Counted from the first letter of the stretch, positions 22,254 through 34,414 are shown. The stretch is 64,000 nucleotides of DNA from Lepas anatifera (GCA_034440635.1 JAOTON010002073.1:1525001-1589000), one strand, 5' to 3'. Numbers and translations are program-made. Notes: a model not told the origin generated them from the letters alone.

Positions 22254-25200
22254 CTGAGAACGGATTGGAGCGTGTTGTAATGTAGGGATCTTCTATGGAG
22301 TCTGGGATGTGAAGCTCGCACAGCCGATCTGAAGCACACAGAGCAGCTGGGACAGGCAGGGATGCCTCCGGTTGTCTGAGGTGAAGCAAGACATGGAGGA
22401 CCAAACAGCGTTATCATTCAAGGAAGTTATTTAAAAAGCACTCACTAGTGCGCCCATTAGAGTGATATTCTGAAAGTTATGGTAAGGGAGGAAAATGAGA
22501 ACACCCTCGCCCGAATCAAAGAAAGTAGCTAACGAAATTTTATCGCTAATGGATGTAAAGCATATGCACACGTTTGTAGCTCACTTTCCACAAATACATT
22601 TGCCGTTTAGATCGATTGATCGGGAGACGGAAACACACCTGCCTGTTATGAAGAACTGGCAAAGGTACAATGCAACGAAGAACTTCCCATTTGATCAATA
22701 AAAAACTGCGGGACCACAGGGCCGGATTCTCACCTTCCGTCAGGTACCCATACTTGCAGCTGTGGATCATTACGAGGTAGGGGGGCGCGTTCTTGTGCGG
22801 CCGCGGCATTGTCGCAGGGAGCACCTAACGGGAGGCAGAGGTCTCGTCACCTTAGCTGATGCATGTACCATCATTTACCACGGTCATTTCAATATGAAAA
22901 ACCTGCGCATGGATTTCGTATTGAAGAGGAGAGGATGGTTTAACGGCGCACCAGATTATATTGCGTTGTAAGGGGAAAGGCAGTAAGCTAGGCTTTAGCC
23001 CGTCCCCAGTCTTTTAATTAAAAACCTCACGCCGCCCATTGTATTTAGCTAAGGCAAGGAGCCAAACCCGCTTCTGGATGGGCTTGAACCCGCGACACTC
23101 TGCACGTAAACATAATGCCACCGGCCGAGCCGAGCGCGCGCGCTGGCCCACTGTGCTGCCCAAACCTCGGGCACCGGTTTGTGCTCATCAGAACGACTGC
23201 TAAACGGACACCAGAGAGAGTGACGGAGGCGGTTTTCGATTCTTCCGTCCATATGGCAAGCTGGCATTCAAATTGCAGGCATTTGGGGATAAACTGGTCA
23301 GCTAGAACTAGGACAAGGACATGGCTGAGTGTGTGATGATAGTCGGCGGAAATTTGAAGTCAGAACATAGATATGATGAGTAGGGATTACGTCCAAATGT
23401 TCCAAGCGAAGGTATAATCCCGGGATTTGGACCCCGGTGAACAGCGTAGAAGACGAACAGGCTTCCCCAATCTCACTAAATCCCCTCTCAGACGGTTCAC
23501 TAGGAGACAACATATCCAAATGCGAGGTCGTGAGGAATGGAAGATACCTTACAATCGCCACAAAAAGCGCACAATCACAAACGCCCACACACACATGCAC
23601 ACAAAGAGAGCGGCAAAACTAGCTCGTAGCTGGCAGAAAGTGGTAAATATCAATAAGGGAATGTATGCCTTACCAGCATTTGCAACACAATGTGAAAGCG
23701 TACATAAGGATGCCGTGCATTTTAAACCATCCCCGGAAGCGGTCATATTGCACTCTCTCACCCCAGTTCTGATGGCGATTCCGTCACAAGGGACCTCGAT
23801 ACAGACAACCCCGCGATCCCCTCCAGGGCAGTCAACGATGTCACCCACGCAGAACTTGCGCTGTGGGCTCGGCGGGCCATTGGGGCGGTCCGCGGCCTGT
23901 TAAGGGGAAGGGGTGTTAGGAGTGTCCCCAGTCAAGGCAATGGTGGTGCCTTCAGTAAAATATACTACGAACCATTTCAATATTCATGACACAAGACTCA
24001 GAAAGGCAGACTGCAAACGGTATCGCAGGCTCGGTGCTTGAGACACTTCGGTCTCAATTATAAATAAACAATGTGTGCTCATTAGAAAAAAACACACAGG
24101 AAAACTAATAAGGTATTGGGCATGAAATCGGTTGTCACCAGAAGGTTATGGTTATACTGACTTCGTGTACATCAAATGACTTGTGAATAACGGGAATGCT
24201 TTTTGTGGCGATACAGTGAATGCTGATCCACTTGCAATGATGCCTAGAAACAGAGGACTGAGATTTTACTCACACAACCTATGCAAGGCCTCGAAATGCG
24301 CTACAGAGCTAAGTAAGTCACACCTGATATCCGCTTCACTCCAGGTGTCTGTGTTTACCTGTTGAGCCGCACGGTCGATATCATCCACCTGCTTAGCCTG
24401 GATGCGCAGCAGAAGGCGAAGGTGGCCACGGAGGAGGATGAACTCGTCAGGATCCATCCTTTCAGACGACGGTCCGGAGATGCGCTCCTGCCGAAGAGGA
24501 GCTCGGTACAAACTAGCTTTTCACGTTGCATAGTGCATACTGAAGCAATTTCCGTAAATGTTCTACTATAAGGAGAATAATAGAAAATTTGGCATGGAAC
24601 TGTTAACGTTTAGAAACAGATAAGGTATCTATCAGTGTAATTGGCTTACAGGTGTTTAGACACAGAGTTTGTGCACCATCAATTAGCACCATTGGATGAA
24701 CTCCAGCTTGTAATTGAGGAAATCTAGAAACACCTACTCACCAGGATGTGACGGAAGACGTACATCGGCCTCCAGTACATATAGAGACTGATTATCTCCA
24801 TGGTGACACCGTAGAAGGGCTTGAAGTCTGCGGACGATATGACGTACAGCAGCTGCAGCGCGCTGATGTCCGCCTGTCCGTGCAGCAGACTGAGCGTGCT
24901 CTCTCGCGTCGCCTGTTCAATGTAGTACTGGAGTGGCTGCAGGAGCAGTGACGTCACGTCTGAGCTCTCAGTGGAGGATGTAGGCGAACAATGAGCACTC
25001 ATCGACAAATTGGACATGTGTAAAGAAAAAGTTTTTTTTTACATTTTAGTCGGGTATTGTCTTCCAACATATCATTTTGCGGCAGGAATTCCTCTTTCAT
25101 GTTCCCTGTGACCCACCGAAAACTACAAGGGAAATTTGTGAGCCCTCAATGACTTCATGTATGTGATGAATCATCATCTTTAGCAGAGATGTGGCTTCAT

Positions 25201-28200
25201 TAAATAAATAACGATAGCGCTTGCTTTAAATTAGCCTTCACCAGAAGGCGGGGGGATGGGGGTAAAAGTGGCCTCTCCACGGAAAGGATGGGTTAGAAAA
25301 GATCCCCTCCTTTTACCTCTAAATCTAAGGTCGTTAAGAAGATAATAGTAAAGCGGTAAATAGATAATAGGCAGAATACAAATATGTAAAAAGACAACAG
25401 TGAAGTCATCCCAATATCCATGACAAATATCGAATGGCATATTGCTTATCAGATCAATGTTGAGGTCTTTCGAGGTGAAAATCGGTGCATGTCTCTGAAA
25501 TGAGGCATGCTTACAAAACCTTGTTTATCTTAGGAATTAAGATTTATGAACGCCTCTCACAAGCGCTTTAACTCTTCTGTCAGTGCTATAGCATCTCATT
25601 TTGAGTCAGGTCCATGGCAGGTTGGCGGCGCTAAACCACTACCGCTACTTCTTCAACCTTGGCTAGCTGAAATCGCTTCCACAACTAGTGTTACTTTTTC
25701 AAAATCGAGGAACCAGGACCCACTTCTCTTCTACCTAACTAGCGCTACCATTATTATAAAGAGCTACCAAAAACATTGTTCTTCATGGTTATTTTTAACT
25801 AACTTTCAATAACATCTACTGTTCATATGTTTAATACAGAATAATAGCAGTAGCCGATTAAAAGTGAAACAGAACTGCAGATATAAACCGGGGGAGCAAT
25901 CATTACAGCTACTTATATGTTAGAAACCGCTCCTGCTACCCCGCTACCAATTTGAGAGTCCACAGAGTAGCAGAGGAACAGACTTAAGTAGAGGACTGTC
26001 CGGCTCTGGAAGATAAGTCACTGCATCTCATATTTCTCTCTCTCCCTCTCCCCCTCTCTCTCTCTACGCTGCACGGACCGGTGCAGCCAGTGTACGTACT
26101 CTGGTGCTGGGTCGGATGTCCACCTGCTCCACATGCAGCCGGTAGTACTGGCAGGCCTCTTCTTTGGAGAGACGCTGGCCGAACTGGCAGGTGTTCACCA
26201 GTTGGTACTCTCTGCCGTCACTGCAACCGCACGCGGTGTCCGTGGTCAGGCGTCACGCCAACTGATTCAAAGGGACTGCGCATCTCTTGTAATGAGATCG
26301 GAGCTGAGGTGGTTGTTTGGAACAGCGTGTTGAGAGACCACCACTGGAATATTTATTTTCACAATTTATAAATTTAACAAAAGTCACTAAGGCGCTAATT
26401 CAAATCAAGAATGATAACCCTTCCATCTGGTTAAACAATTCTATTGGTTTGAATCCTAAGCCACACCCACTTATTGAAGGTATCATGATAAAAAGTAAGC
26501 TAACCTTTATACACCCCAGTCCTTATCTTTAATTTATCAGCTTCATATGTTGGTTATCTTCAAAGACATAAAACATATGTTTCCTTTTTTGCTCTGGTAA
26601 ATGACCAAAATTAATTATTATGTCATTTCTGACCGTTGTTTTTAATTCTAAAGGCAGCATTTGGATTGAATATGGACAATCGGTGGTGCGCTCAATTGAG
26701 TTACAGGTGTAAGCGAGTCTATATTGTGCCTGGGATCAGGCGCCGACAAACGTGCAGATGTGACGAGATAGCAAATTGTAAGAATTTTTCTAGCTAATTG
26801 GGGTGGAAACAAAGCGTGGCTTTCTGATTTTTAGACGTATTTTCTCCATAGATAGAAGCTCCAAAACTCTAGGAAAGGAGCACATTGTCTTTAAGATGGT
26901 ACATGCAGAAACATTTAGGCTTCAGCACTGTTCACTAGCGTCAGTTTAGCTAGTACTGACCTGCTGTACCAGCACGGGAAGTGGACGGTGCTGGGCCGGG
27001 GGCTGTGTACACACACCCCCAGCATGCCGGCCACTGCGGTGTAGAGGTTGGCCATCCAGCTGCAGTCGGCGGCCATTGGGTGCTCATCGTACTCCTCCTC
27101 CTCCTCCCCCTCCTCCTCCTCCTCCTCCTCCGGTGGTTCCTAAAGGAGAAACGCGGCCATAGCGTATTAGTGGCATTGGGTTTTAGTGGAGGATGGGATA
27201 TGTCTTAACAGCAGATAACTGTTATTTTGACCAGGTGATGAGTTGCATGAGTAAAAAGGTAGAACGTTTTTCTATAGCCAGTTTTTTTATTTTGACATTT
27301 ATGAGTATGTATGAACATTCGCATTTTCTTCGTGTTTGCTTGTTCCCTATTTTCGTCCTGTGTTTGTGTTTTCCTGACGCTGCTAGCTACGTTATTTTCA
27401 TTTTTTTAACAAAATGTCCCATTTTCGCAGGCTGAAAACTAAGGTATACATACCATCAAATGGTACCACAGGTCACAGCCAGGGTAACCCTTCACCGCCT
27501 GGGTTGGGGGTTTGATTGAACCCTCTCCCCTCTGTTTTTCGCAAATGATTCCAAGCCTATCTAAATGAGATGCGCGCCGTTTTGCGGACTTTTAGGGTGA
27601 TCAATTTACAACTTATGGCCAAAATTTGATTTCAGGTCAGGTTAGGTCATCGAGCTATGACGTCATTCAAATACCCAAGTAAAGCGATCCTGCTGTTCTA
27701 AAATGAGGCTGACAGAACCAGGGTGTAACTCGGCTTCTAGAAAAACTATATCAAGTTTCTAAACATCATAAAAAGATCCTGAAATGAAAAATGTGTATTT
27801 TGACATCAATGTTGAGGTCAGGTCAATGCCAAGCTCACCAGAATTCCCCACAGGTCACGGTTTTTGGCATTGTTTGTGTCTATACATTTTGAACAGAACA
27901 AGATACATACTTAAAGTTAGTATCACAGTAGTGAGCATGGCTTTCGAATGAATGCGCTTTCGAATAAATGAGCGGGATTCGAATGATTGCAGCATGACCT
28001 TTAAAGGTCATTATTTACAAGGTCACATTGCAAATAATTGGGATCATCAGGTTAAAACAAATACATTTATGTCTATTGTTTTCTCGATAGGTCTAAAAGT
28101 TCCCGAGTTATAAGGCATTTTCCAAATGGGTCAAAATTTTGTCCATCTTGACCCACTGTGACGTCTCGGGTCAACGGACATGGTTCAAATTCGGCTCCAG

Positions 28201-31200
28201 ATTAGAAGACGGTAAGGCGCTTTCAACTCCGTTCCCTTTCTTCCAATCACTGCCGGATCCCACGATGTCGTAGGGGGTCCGATCGGACCCCCAGGTGGTG
28301 GTGCGTACGAAAAGAACCCAGGCGTTGCCGGGTTAGAAATACAACCAAAATCCGATTACGGAACGGTGTATTGTTTTTTTAGGGCAAATGAAACGTACAT
28401 TTCAACGCGAAGAAAAATGAAAATGAAGTTTATTTTATATAGCATTCCGTTTTTGTGACTAAGTTCAGATACCAGATCGTCGCTTTTCCTTTTGTTCGGA
28501 ATAATAATTTAAAGTGACTTATCTGGGAGCACTAAAGCTCTTTTTGAGGGGTGAACTAGGAAATATTAAGATGGTTATTGGATATAGGTAGGTATCTGGA
28601 AAACTTATCAGCGGTAAATCAAAAATGAGAAAAAATAAAAATGAAGAAGGGAGAGACTAGGAAAGTTCAATTCGGATATGAAAGCTGAGCCAGTGGTGTT
28701 ATTGGATATAATTGTTAAAAACCTTTGTTGTGGGTTGACATTGGCTTGAGTCAAAATATCTCAAATCAATACGTGTTATTTGAATATGTTTATAGAAAAC
28801 ATTTTTTTACCCCCATGAAAGTATTATAAGAATTTTGATTGCTTTACACTTGGAAACTATTTTTCATGGCGGGAAGACCATGGGAACTACATCTGAATAA
28901 TATTCAGCAATAAATGTTATATTTTTGTCACATGAATGAAACAAATAAAGGCTATATGCTCAGACTTATGCTCAACAAGCTATCTGGGGAACACTCATCT
29001 CGGGGCATCGACTGGTCCGCGTTGAGGAATCAAATTACAGTTTCTGACCTCTGCTTCGTCGACCATTTCGACAATCGCCGGCATCGCAGGATCTCCGGAA
29101 CATTTTCCCAATCCAAGGTCATTGTAGATCACCACGTTCATGACGTCCAGCAGCTGCATAGCTTCGTCGTCTGTCCACAGCGCGGCGCTGCTGTCGGCGA
29201 ACGGCTGCTTCCGTGGCTCCTTCCACGCTGTGATCGGGTGGTGCGGGAAGTAGCCGCCAACCTTTGACAGCACTACGGAGGCCACCTTGTGGTAGTAGCT
29301 GAGAAGAGAAGACGATGTTAGGGACAGTAAGCCAGAAAAGTTTTTATTGCGTCACTATTTTTCCAGTGTGGGTACATCTCCACATTTTTATCAGGAGGTT
29401 GTCGCCAGGTCCCGAAAAAGTGCACACTCGCCTATATGGGGTTTGAATCACTCTTTCTGAGAAGCTTTGTTTGAAAATTTTAAACATATAGGATGAGGAT
29501 TTAAACGGGATACATTTCTAAATTATTGCGCCCTTAATATATTCGGTACCGTGACCTATGATGACCTCAGATAGGTCAAAAGGAAAATATCGTTGCTGGA
29601 ATCTGTGAAAGGGTGACCAAGAATGCTTTGGCGTGAAATCTCAGTATTTGCAACCATTGTTGTGACTTTTAGCTATGGTAGAGCTCAAATTTTTAAGTGA
29701 AGTGACCTTGGTTGACCTCACCTGATGATCTGACCTGGTGTGAACCGTGATAAAAACTTTAAAGATGGCAGGAAAATGATAAGGTGAGAGGGACACCCCT
29801 CAACTGTGATGCTGCGCTTTGTCGTTTTCTGTTATTACAAAAATGATTTAAGGGGCCATCGGTGGCCCCGGTGGGGCGAGGGTTAAACACTACATATCCT
29901 AATTGTGGGTATATCATTAATCGATATTATCGAAACCAGTTTGCACAAAATCCCAACACTCACCGGTTGTTGGCGTACGAAGGCAGACGTATTTCCTCCG
30001 GGGTCATCCACAGGTTGAGAAGGTGCAACGCCTCGTTCGGCGTGGCCCGGTGCGGCGGGAGGGCCGCGAAGCGACGGAACATGGGCAGCAGCACGTTTTC
30101 CCGCTGTATCTCCCGGTACAGAAGGCGGGCGTAGTACAGACGCGCCAGGTTGTCGTCACTGCAGGCGGAACATTGTGTTAGTGCATGGGAGATCTTTGGG
30201 CTACTGTGGCTGGGGATAACCGGGTCGTTAAATTTCTAATATAGACACAATTGCTGAAATAGACTGCTCAAGAGAAACAATTATTATTTTTTGTTGCAAG
30301 CCAGATCAACATCAACATCAGATATTCCGGTTCTCGTATTCACTATCGTAGAGAAACCTCGTTCCAGGGGATGGGGTTGGATGGTGATATTTAAAGGGTT
30401 TTGGAGATTATGTGAGCCAACGTGACGTTAGGTACGTTTCAGTTCCCGGTTGGTAGCTAGTCAAAAGGGGCCTCCCGTGCAAATATGAAAACCTTTACTA
30501 CACCTTCGTAGGTACAATTTCTAACCCTCCAAACGGTGTCAAACGGACAAGCACTTCCTCTTGAACACTCACGGGTTGCCACGTTTCGGATGGATGACGT
30601 CGAGAAGCGCATCCCTGGTGAACAGAGGCCCGTGATCCGGAAATCAGGACGCGGAAACGCTCCATCGCCGGGTCGGGCAGGCCCGGCAGCGAGTGACAGT
30701 CGTCCGCCATCTTGTCGAGGGATGTCACCAGCTCACGTGCAGCCACAGCGCGAGCGCGCGCCGTGTCGCGCCAGCTGCCGTAACGCTCTTGCATGCGCAG
30801 AAGCTCGAGACGGCAGCTAAGTTGTGCCAGGCGGGGGTAGCTGCAGCAAGGAGAATGGTATCAGACGAATGGTTTTGTAATGCGCGTGACGTTCTATAGA
30901 GTGAAATGAAGGCTATGATATTGGTGACGAGAGGCTAATCCACCTTGCCTGGCCATCAGACAAACTAGTTCAGTGATTTTCCTTGTCATACTCTTTTGTG
31001 GGAGAAGACACAACATTATTTTCTAGTGTGTATAGTTTCCTAAAACGTAATCTGCAAATACCAGATTTGACAGTTGCGAGAACATTGCTGGCGGACTGCT
31101 GCTCTTATTGCTTTTGATTTAATAGAAATCGTATGCATTTTGCCGTTCTATTGAATACACTAAAATAATTTGCAGCGTGACATTTCGAAAGCCTTTTACT

Positions 31201-32005
31201 AAAAGACGTATAATTGTGCTTGCCGAAAACATTAATGAGAATCACATTTGTGTAACATTGAAAAATATGTTAAAAGCCAGTCGGTAGGAGATCAAAGGAT
31301 AACGGTAAAATACAAACTATTTGGGATTATTCACGAACAAGTGAGCAATAGTTTGCTTGCAATGAGTCAGTTATTGCCACGCCACTTCTGAACAAATTAA
31401 TTCTCATTTAGGTATGTCTATGCTGTATGTACATACATACGTACTCGTACAGGCTCAATGACGGATAGTAAAACACTTCTGGCTCTGTCTGTGCTGTGTG
31501 AGTAATTGACAGCAAGTTGGTTAGGTACATCAGAAAGCTTTGTGCACTTTCTGCTTTGTGACTTTGAATAATTGTACTAGCGTTTCAAAAAAGAAACAGG
31601 CTGGCATGCTGGTTTTTAGGTATGGGAGATGGAAATCTGTGATTTATTTGTACAACCACTTGATTAAAAGAAAATTTATCATCGCAGTCGGAAATATCAA
31701 TTCAAATGTATTCACAAACCAAAGTAAATATTTTTTCATAGTAGATCTATGCACAAAAGCCAATCCTTGACGCATATGTTCTTGCTTTCCAAATGTTGCG
31801 TGTTTGGCTTTCACTTGATTTTTTTCCTGCAGCGCCTTTAAACCTGTAAAACTTACCTTTTGGTGAACGCAGAATACCAAACATTGTCCAAGTCCTGAAC
31901 GACAGTCAGTCTCTTGCAGACTTGAGCTAGGGAGATTAGATCTTCGACAGCCAAACCAGTAGTGATCTTCTCTAAGATCTCAACGGGTAAAATGATCATC
32001 GACAT
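21928..32005 (-). CDS. FBXO21-like F-box gene, copy 2 (11 exons, one frameshift)
   Basis: Exons: 31857-32005, 30573-30840, 29964-30158, 29049-29298, 26961-27139, 26100-26220, 24742-24966, 24359-24487, 23762-23896, 22734-22824, 21928-22253. All junctions are GT...AG; the exon 7 acceptor has an alternative. The sum is 2067 bp, 688 residues, if one extra base in exon 2 is discounted; human FBXO21 is about 630. Order of parts: F-box (1-49); helical linker (50-205); SirB1/transglutaminase-like region (206-400); helical repeats (400-520); YccV-like domain over exons 9-11, with VGDIVDCPGGDRGVV and CKYGYLTE then GPITHPELGRYF; Ser/acid-rich tail. Expected role: substrate receptor of an SCF ubiquitin ligase. 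As read, the frameshift leads to a TGA at the first codon of exon 3, giving about 139 residues, yet exons 3-11 stay open, so the defect is recent, or an assembly error. Confidence 0.85.
22734..22824 (-). CDS. Copy 2 exon 10 (YccV-like domain)
   Basis: Acceptor cccgttag, donor gtgaga after GACGGAAG. It encodes PPYLVMIHSCKYGYLTE, matching the family's N-L-V-x-D-G-S-C-R-Y strand. 91 bp, the same as copy 3. Confidence 0.8.
23049..23140 (-). repeat. tRNA-like SINE fragment in intron 9 of copy 2
   Basis: The minus strand reads GGCTCGGCCGGTGGCATTA and, 30 bases on, a clear B box GGGTTCAAGCCC. The A box is weak and no body homologue was found. Confidence 0.35.
23762..23896 (-). CDS. Copy 2 exon 9 (start of YccV-like domain)
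   Basis: Acceptor ccttaacag, donor gtgaga. It encodes RKFCVGDIVDCPGGDRGVVC, aligning with the family segment that opens the YccV fold (VG-x-I-x-x-x...R-G-x-x-C/V). 135 bp, phase 0-0. Confidence 0.85.
24359..24487 (-). CDS. Copy 2 exon 8
   Basis: Acceptor cttcggcag, donor gtaaac. It encodes ERISGPSSERMDPDEF and an Arg/Leu-rich helix ending DDIDRAAQQ, the helical repeat just before the YccV domain. 129 bp, against 123 bp in copy 3. Confidence 0.75.
24742..24966 (-). CDS. Copy 2 exon 7
   Basis: Donor gtgagt after CACATCCTG. It encodes VTSLLLQPLQYYIEQ and DISALQLLYVISSADFKPF, matching the helical repeat region of FBXO21. The acceptor is uncertain: ctgag before AGCTCAG gives phase 0; the nearby ctcag before ACGTGACG would need a later donor in exon 6. 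Confidence 0.7.
26035..26065. repeat. (CT)n microsatellite in intron 6 of copy 2
   Basis: CTCTCTCCCTCTCC-type run just 3' of exon 6 on the gene strand. Confidence 0.7.
26100..26220 (-). CDS. Copy 2 exon 6
   Basis: Acceptor ggttgcag before TGACGGC, donor gtacgt. It encodes DGREYQLVNTCQFGQRLSKE then EACQYYRLHVEQ, aligning with the end of the SirB1/transglutaminase-like region (IDAFGKGKQLT...EC in the family). 121 bp, identical in size and phase to copy 3. Confidence 0.85.
26961..27139 (-). CDS. Copy 2 exon 5 with Glu-rich insert
   Basis: Acceptor tcctttag before GAACCACC, donor gtcagt after TACAGCAG. It begins EPP, then seven Glu, Gly, five Glu, then YDEHPMAADCSW and LYTAVAGMLGVCVH, the hydrophobic core of the SirB1/transglutaminase-like region (LYLTIARQLGVPLE in the family). 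The Glu run comes from a (CTC)n tract at 27092-27130 and is absent in copy 3. Confidence 0.8.
27484..28336. mobile_element. DNA element, family U, in intron 4 of copy 2
   Basis: Ends TAACCCTTCACCGCCTGGG and CCCAGGCGTTGCCGGGTTA are imperfect inverted repeats flanked by decayed TTAA. The inside has AGGTCA/TGACC hexamers (27630-27660, 27825-27860, 27990-28030, 28135-28180). The right part matches 36055-36449. Confidence 0.55.
28337..29048. other. Rest of intron 4 of copy 2
   Basis: AT-rich, no repeat or exon recognised. Confidence 0.5.
29049..29298 (-). CDS. Copy 2 exon 4
   Basis: Acceptor cttctcag before CTACTACC, donor gtcaga after GAAGCAGAG. It encodes YYHKVASVVLSKVGGYFP, HPITAWKEP, then DEAMQLLDVMNVVIYNDL, matching the FBXO21 segment LDAMNYVLYDQL. 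250 bp, phase 1 to 0. Copy 3 has 235 bp here with the same phases. Confidence 0.85.
29550..29886. mobile_element. TTAA element, family A, 5'-shortened copy in intron 3 of copy 2
   Basis: The right end GGCCCCGGTGGGGCGAGGG with TTAA at 29883-29886 is intact. Internal sequence corresponds to the right third of 19622-20650. The left end is missing. It ends only 78 bp from exon 3. Confidence 0.65.
29964..30158 (-). CDS. Copy 2 exon 3
   Basis: Acceptor cgcctgcag before TGACGAC, donor gtgagt after AACAACCG. It encodes LARLYYARLLYREIQREN and ALHLLNLWMTPEEI, matching the FBXO21 segment WKYYAKKILYYLRQQ. 195 bp. Its first bases TGA become a stop in the frame imposed by the extra base of exon 2. Confidence 0.85.
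30573..30840 (-). CDS. Copy 2 exon 2 with +1 frameshift
   Basis: Acceptor ttgctgcag before CTACCCCC, donor gtgagtgtt after CAACCC. 268 bp, where 267 bp is needed and found in copy 1. The first 60 residues (LLRMQERYGSW...LDKMADDC) align in frame. After about 30640 the similarity to copy 1 (GPLFTRDALLDV against EPLFITDAFLDV) appears only in the next frame. This locates a one-base insertion near 30633-30650. Confidence 0.8.
31857..32005 (-). CDS. Copy 2 exon 1 (F-box)
   Basis: ATG at 32003-32005. The translation opens MSMIILPVEILEKI, then VEDLISLAQVCKRLTVVQ and VWYSAFTK, an F-box with the usual LP-x-E-I-L, C-K-R-L and W positions. Donor gtaagt after CAAAAG. A second in-frame ATG lies two codons downstream. 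Confidence 0.85.
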
Positions 32006-32355
32006 GCTGATACCACCCTAGAGCCAAACTGAGTCCAGAAACTTGCAGACACCAGTTCAGCAGGTGTATACGCGTTTTTTGTCTTAGGAAATATTACTGC
32101 AAACCTCCAGTTACCTTTAGTACACTCCTCGTGAGCACTACAAGAACATCCTTCTCCGATCAACTCACTCACGGCAATGAGCCGTATGTTCAATGGTTCC
32201 CGCGTTCCATCCAAGCCTCCCGCGTCAAGGCGCCATCGGTTCACTTCCACCAATCAGAAGACTCACGGCACTGCGCCGTAAGTTCAGTGGTTCCCACATT
32301 CCATCCAAGCGTCCCGCGTCCAGGCGCCATTGGCTCATATCCACCAATCAGAAGC
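32006..32355 (-). promoter_or_regulatory. Putative promoter of copy 2, duplicated CCAAT segment
   Basis: CCAATCAGAAG occurs at 32250-32260 and again at 32344-32354 (inverted CCAAT boxes on the gene strand). The first lies about 245 bp upstream of the ATG, as in copy 1. A 94-bp unit is repeated in tandem (32168-32261 and 32262-32355), so this promoter has two CCAAT boxes where copy 1 has one. Confidence 0.55.
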
Positions 32356-34414
32356 CGCCAGATGGCCAGGGCACACCTTAGTGCCGAAGCTGTCAGAGTG
32401 CCTGTTGGAAGTACCCTATTTTTAATAATTGTTGTTGATTTAGGGAATCACGGGCCCTGACCCTGATATTTTTTTCGTATATTTGTATTTTTCATCCAAA
32501 TTTGCAGAGATGTTAGCATAAGTTTATTTTGAGGATGGGCGGAAGGGAACAAGGAGCCAACATTTCAAGAATTTTCTTATGATGAGAATTGTTCAGAAGT
32601 TATATCGAGTTCCATTGAGGCTCTTCATTGGCGGTGTTAAACCAGATAACGACAGCTGAGCTTGTACGCCGTCAGAAGCTGGTTTTCTGCTGGGATAAGA
32701 AGTGTTCAAAGTTGTGAAAATTCCAAAATGAGAAAATGAGAATAAATTTGGCGCCGGTTTCCATCGTGTCACTCAATTTGAAAAGCACTCGATGAATTTG
32801 TTTTTTTCTAAGAAAAGTTTTAAAAAATGTCCGTTGTTACTGAGTGACATAAAAGAAAGGTCCAAATTTCTGGCTGGCATCGTTCCTGAGCTACCTGCCG
32901 AAATCATGTTGAGCGATTGTTTTGAATTATTAAAGTCTTCGGAAAATCATACAAAAGAGGAGGGCCTATCTTTTTTAATATCGAACATTTCTTTGAGATG
33001 ATATCCACTCAACTTTACTGATTGTTAGGATTTAACCACGCACCAACTGCCAAAATGATACGACGTCGCCAGCGCTTACCCTATTGAGAGGGATTTGGGG
33101 ATCAGATCAATTTATTCAAAGACTCACGCGGGACCCAAACCCGGGGCCGGTGGCTTAGAAGACATGGATACTATCCTCCAGGCCACCCATTCCCTGCAAT
33201 CAACTTTAAGCGCTTCTAGAGGCTCAGTACAGTGTCATTCATCGGACAATGGGAGAGGCACTAATAACGGCCATAGTGATGCACGAAAATTAATCAGAAG
33301 TGAGATACATACCCTGCGCTCATCCCCTATGGAAAATGCGCACAATGCACGCAATCTCTCACTTCTTACACAGGCTTGAAGTTGTCCAAAAACAACTTTG
33401 GAGGTGGATGATTGATTTTTTGTAGCAGTCCCAATTCCTCAGACCGTAGTCTCCCAAGTTAATTTTCGGCTACCACAAAGACCGATTTACAGACGAAGAC
33501 CAAGGGCTATTACTGGAGTCAAGAAAGCCGTCAGAGAGATCAGAGCCAATGTGGCGACGTCATGGGCTACTTCGCAAAGACCTCTCTTGTTCAATATGAT
33601 TTTGTCAGCACACTAAACTAACTCTCCTGTGGATGTCCGGTCCTGAGGGTATCCTGCATAAATGTAAGTGATGAGGATCGAAAATAAACAGAAGTAATCA
33701 GGATCTGAAATGCCATGCATAAACGTGCAGAGAATCAATAGTGTTTCAATCTGATAAACATATGGGGAGCTCATAAACATGAGAATATAGGTGCAAGGTG
33801 TTCCGCGTGATATGCACAAGCTGAACAAAAGCAGACCTTGGGTCAGAGCTAGGTTTATGGCTTTGTGTGGTGGGGTGCACCTCACAGATAGCTCTCAAGT
33901 ATCCTGTCCTGTAGAAACTCTGGATGAAATTGGTACAATTAAATATTGTTTCACCAAGTTATATCCCTAGAAGTAGGGCAGCAACGTATCAGGTAGCCCA
34001 GCTTTGACGAACAAAACACTCGGAAGAGAAATCACATAGCACGGTATACTAAATGTGATGAAATGCTCAGAGCCTGTGCCACCTATTTCCAAATCCGATT
34101 CCAATATTTCTCGGGGTTTTAATCACAGGAGCTATCGATTCACGCCTTTAGCCTGGGTGGATCGAAGGACAAGTGTCCAAGCCTTTTCAGGGAATCCGTC
34201 GGGAGCTGAGCCCGCGACAAATGCTTCGACCAGCGGACGCCGAACCCCCCAGCTATATATTCCTTATCAGCGAGGTACAGCGCTACTATTATGCGTGATA
34301 TCTGACGGCTGCCATAGGTATGAAGCCACCGAGTAGAATCACCGGTGGTGCAACGCCTGCGAAGCATCACTGGTCGTGGTCAGTGTTTACGCGCTCACGC
34401 CTGGATGAGCGATA
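32356..34414. other. Intergenic, repeat fragments, no gene recognised
   Basis: Contains a relative of the tRNA-like fragment (33035-33190). A plus-strand frame near 33470-33615 reads RRRPRAITGVKKAVREIRAN, perhaps an element remnant, but too short to classify. The frame at 32792-33001 is unrecognised. Confidence 0.4.

Noticed and set aside
21955..22257. Plus-strand frames opposite exon 11 (also 45974-46420)
   Set aside because: Shadows of the conserved minus-strand exon 11; their similarity to each other comes from the exon on the other strand.
26035..26065. CT run as a regulatory GAGA site
   Set aside because: Simple CT microsatellites recur at 16373, 34531 and 54036 with no link to a promoter.
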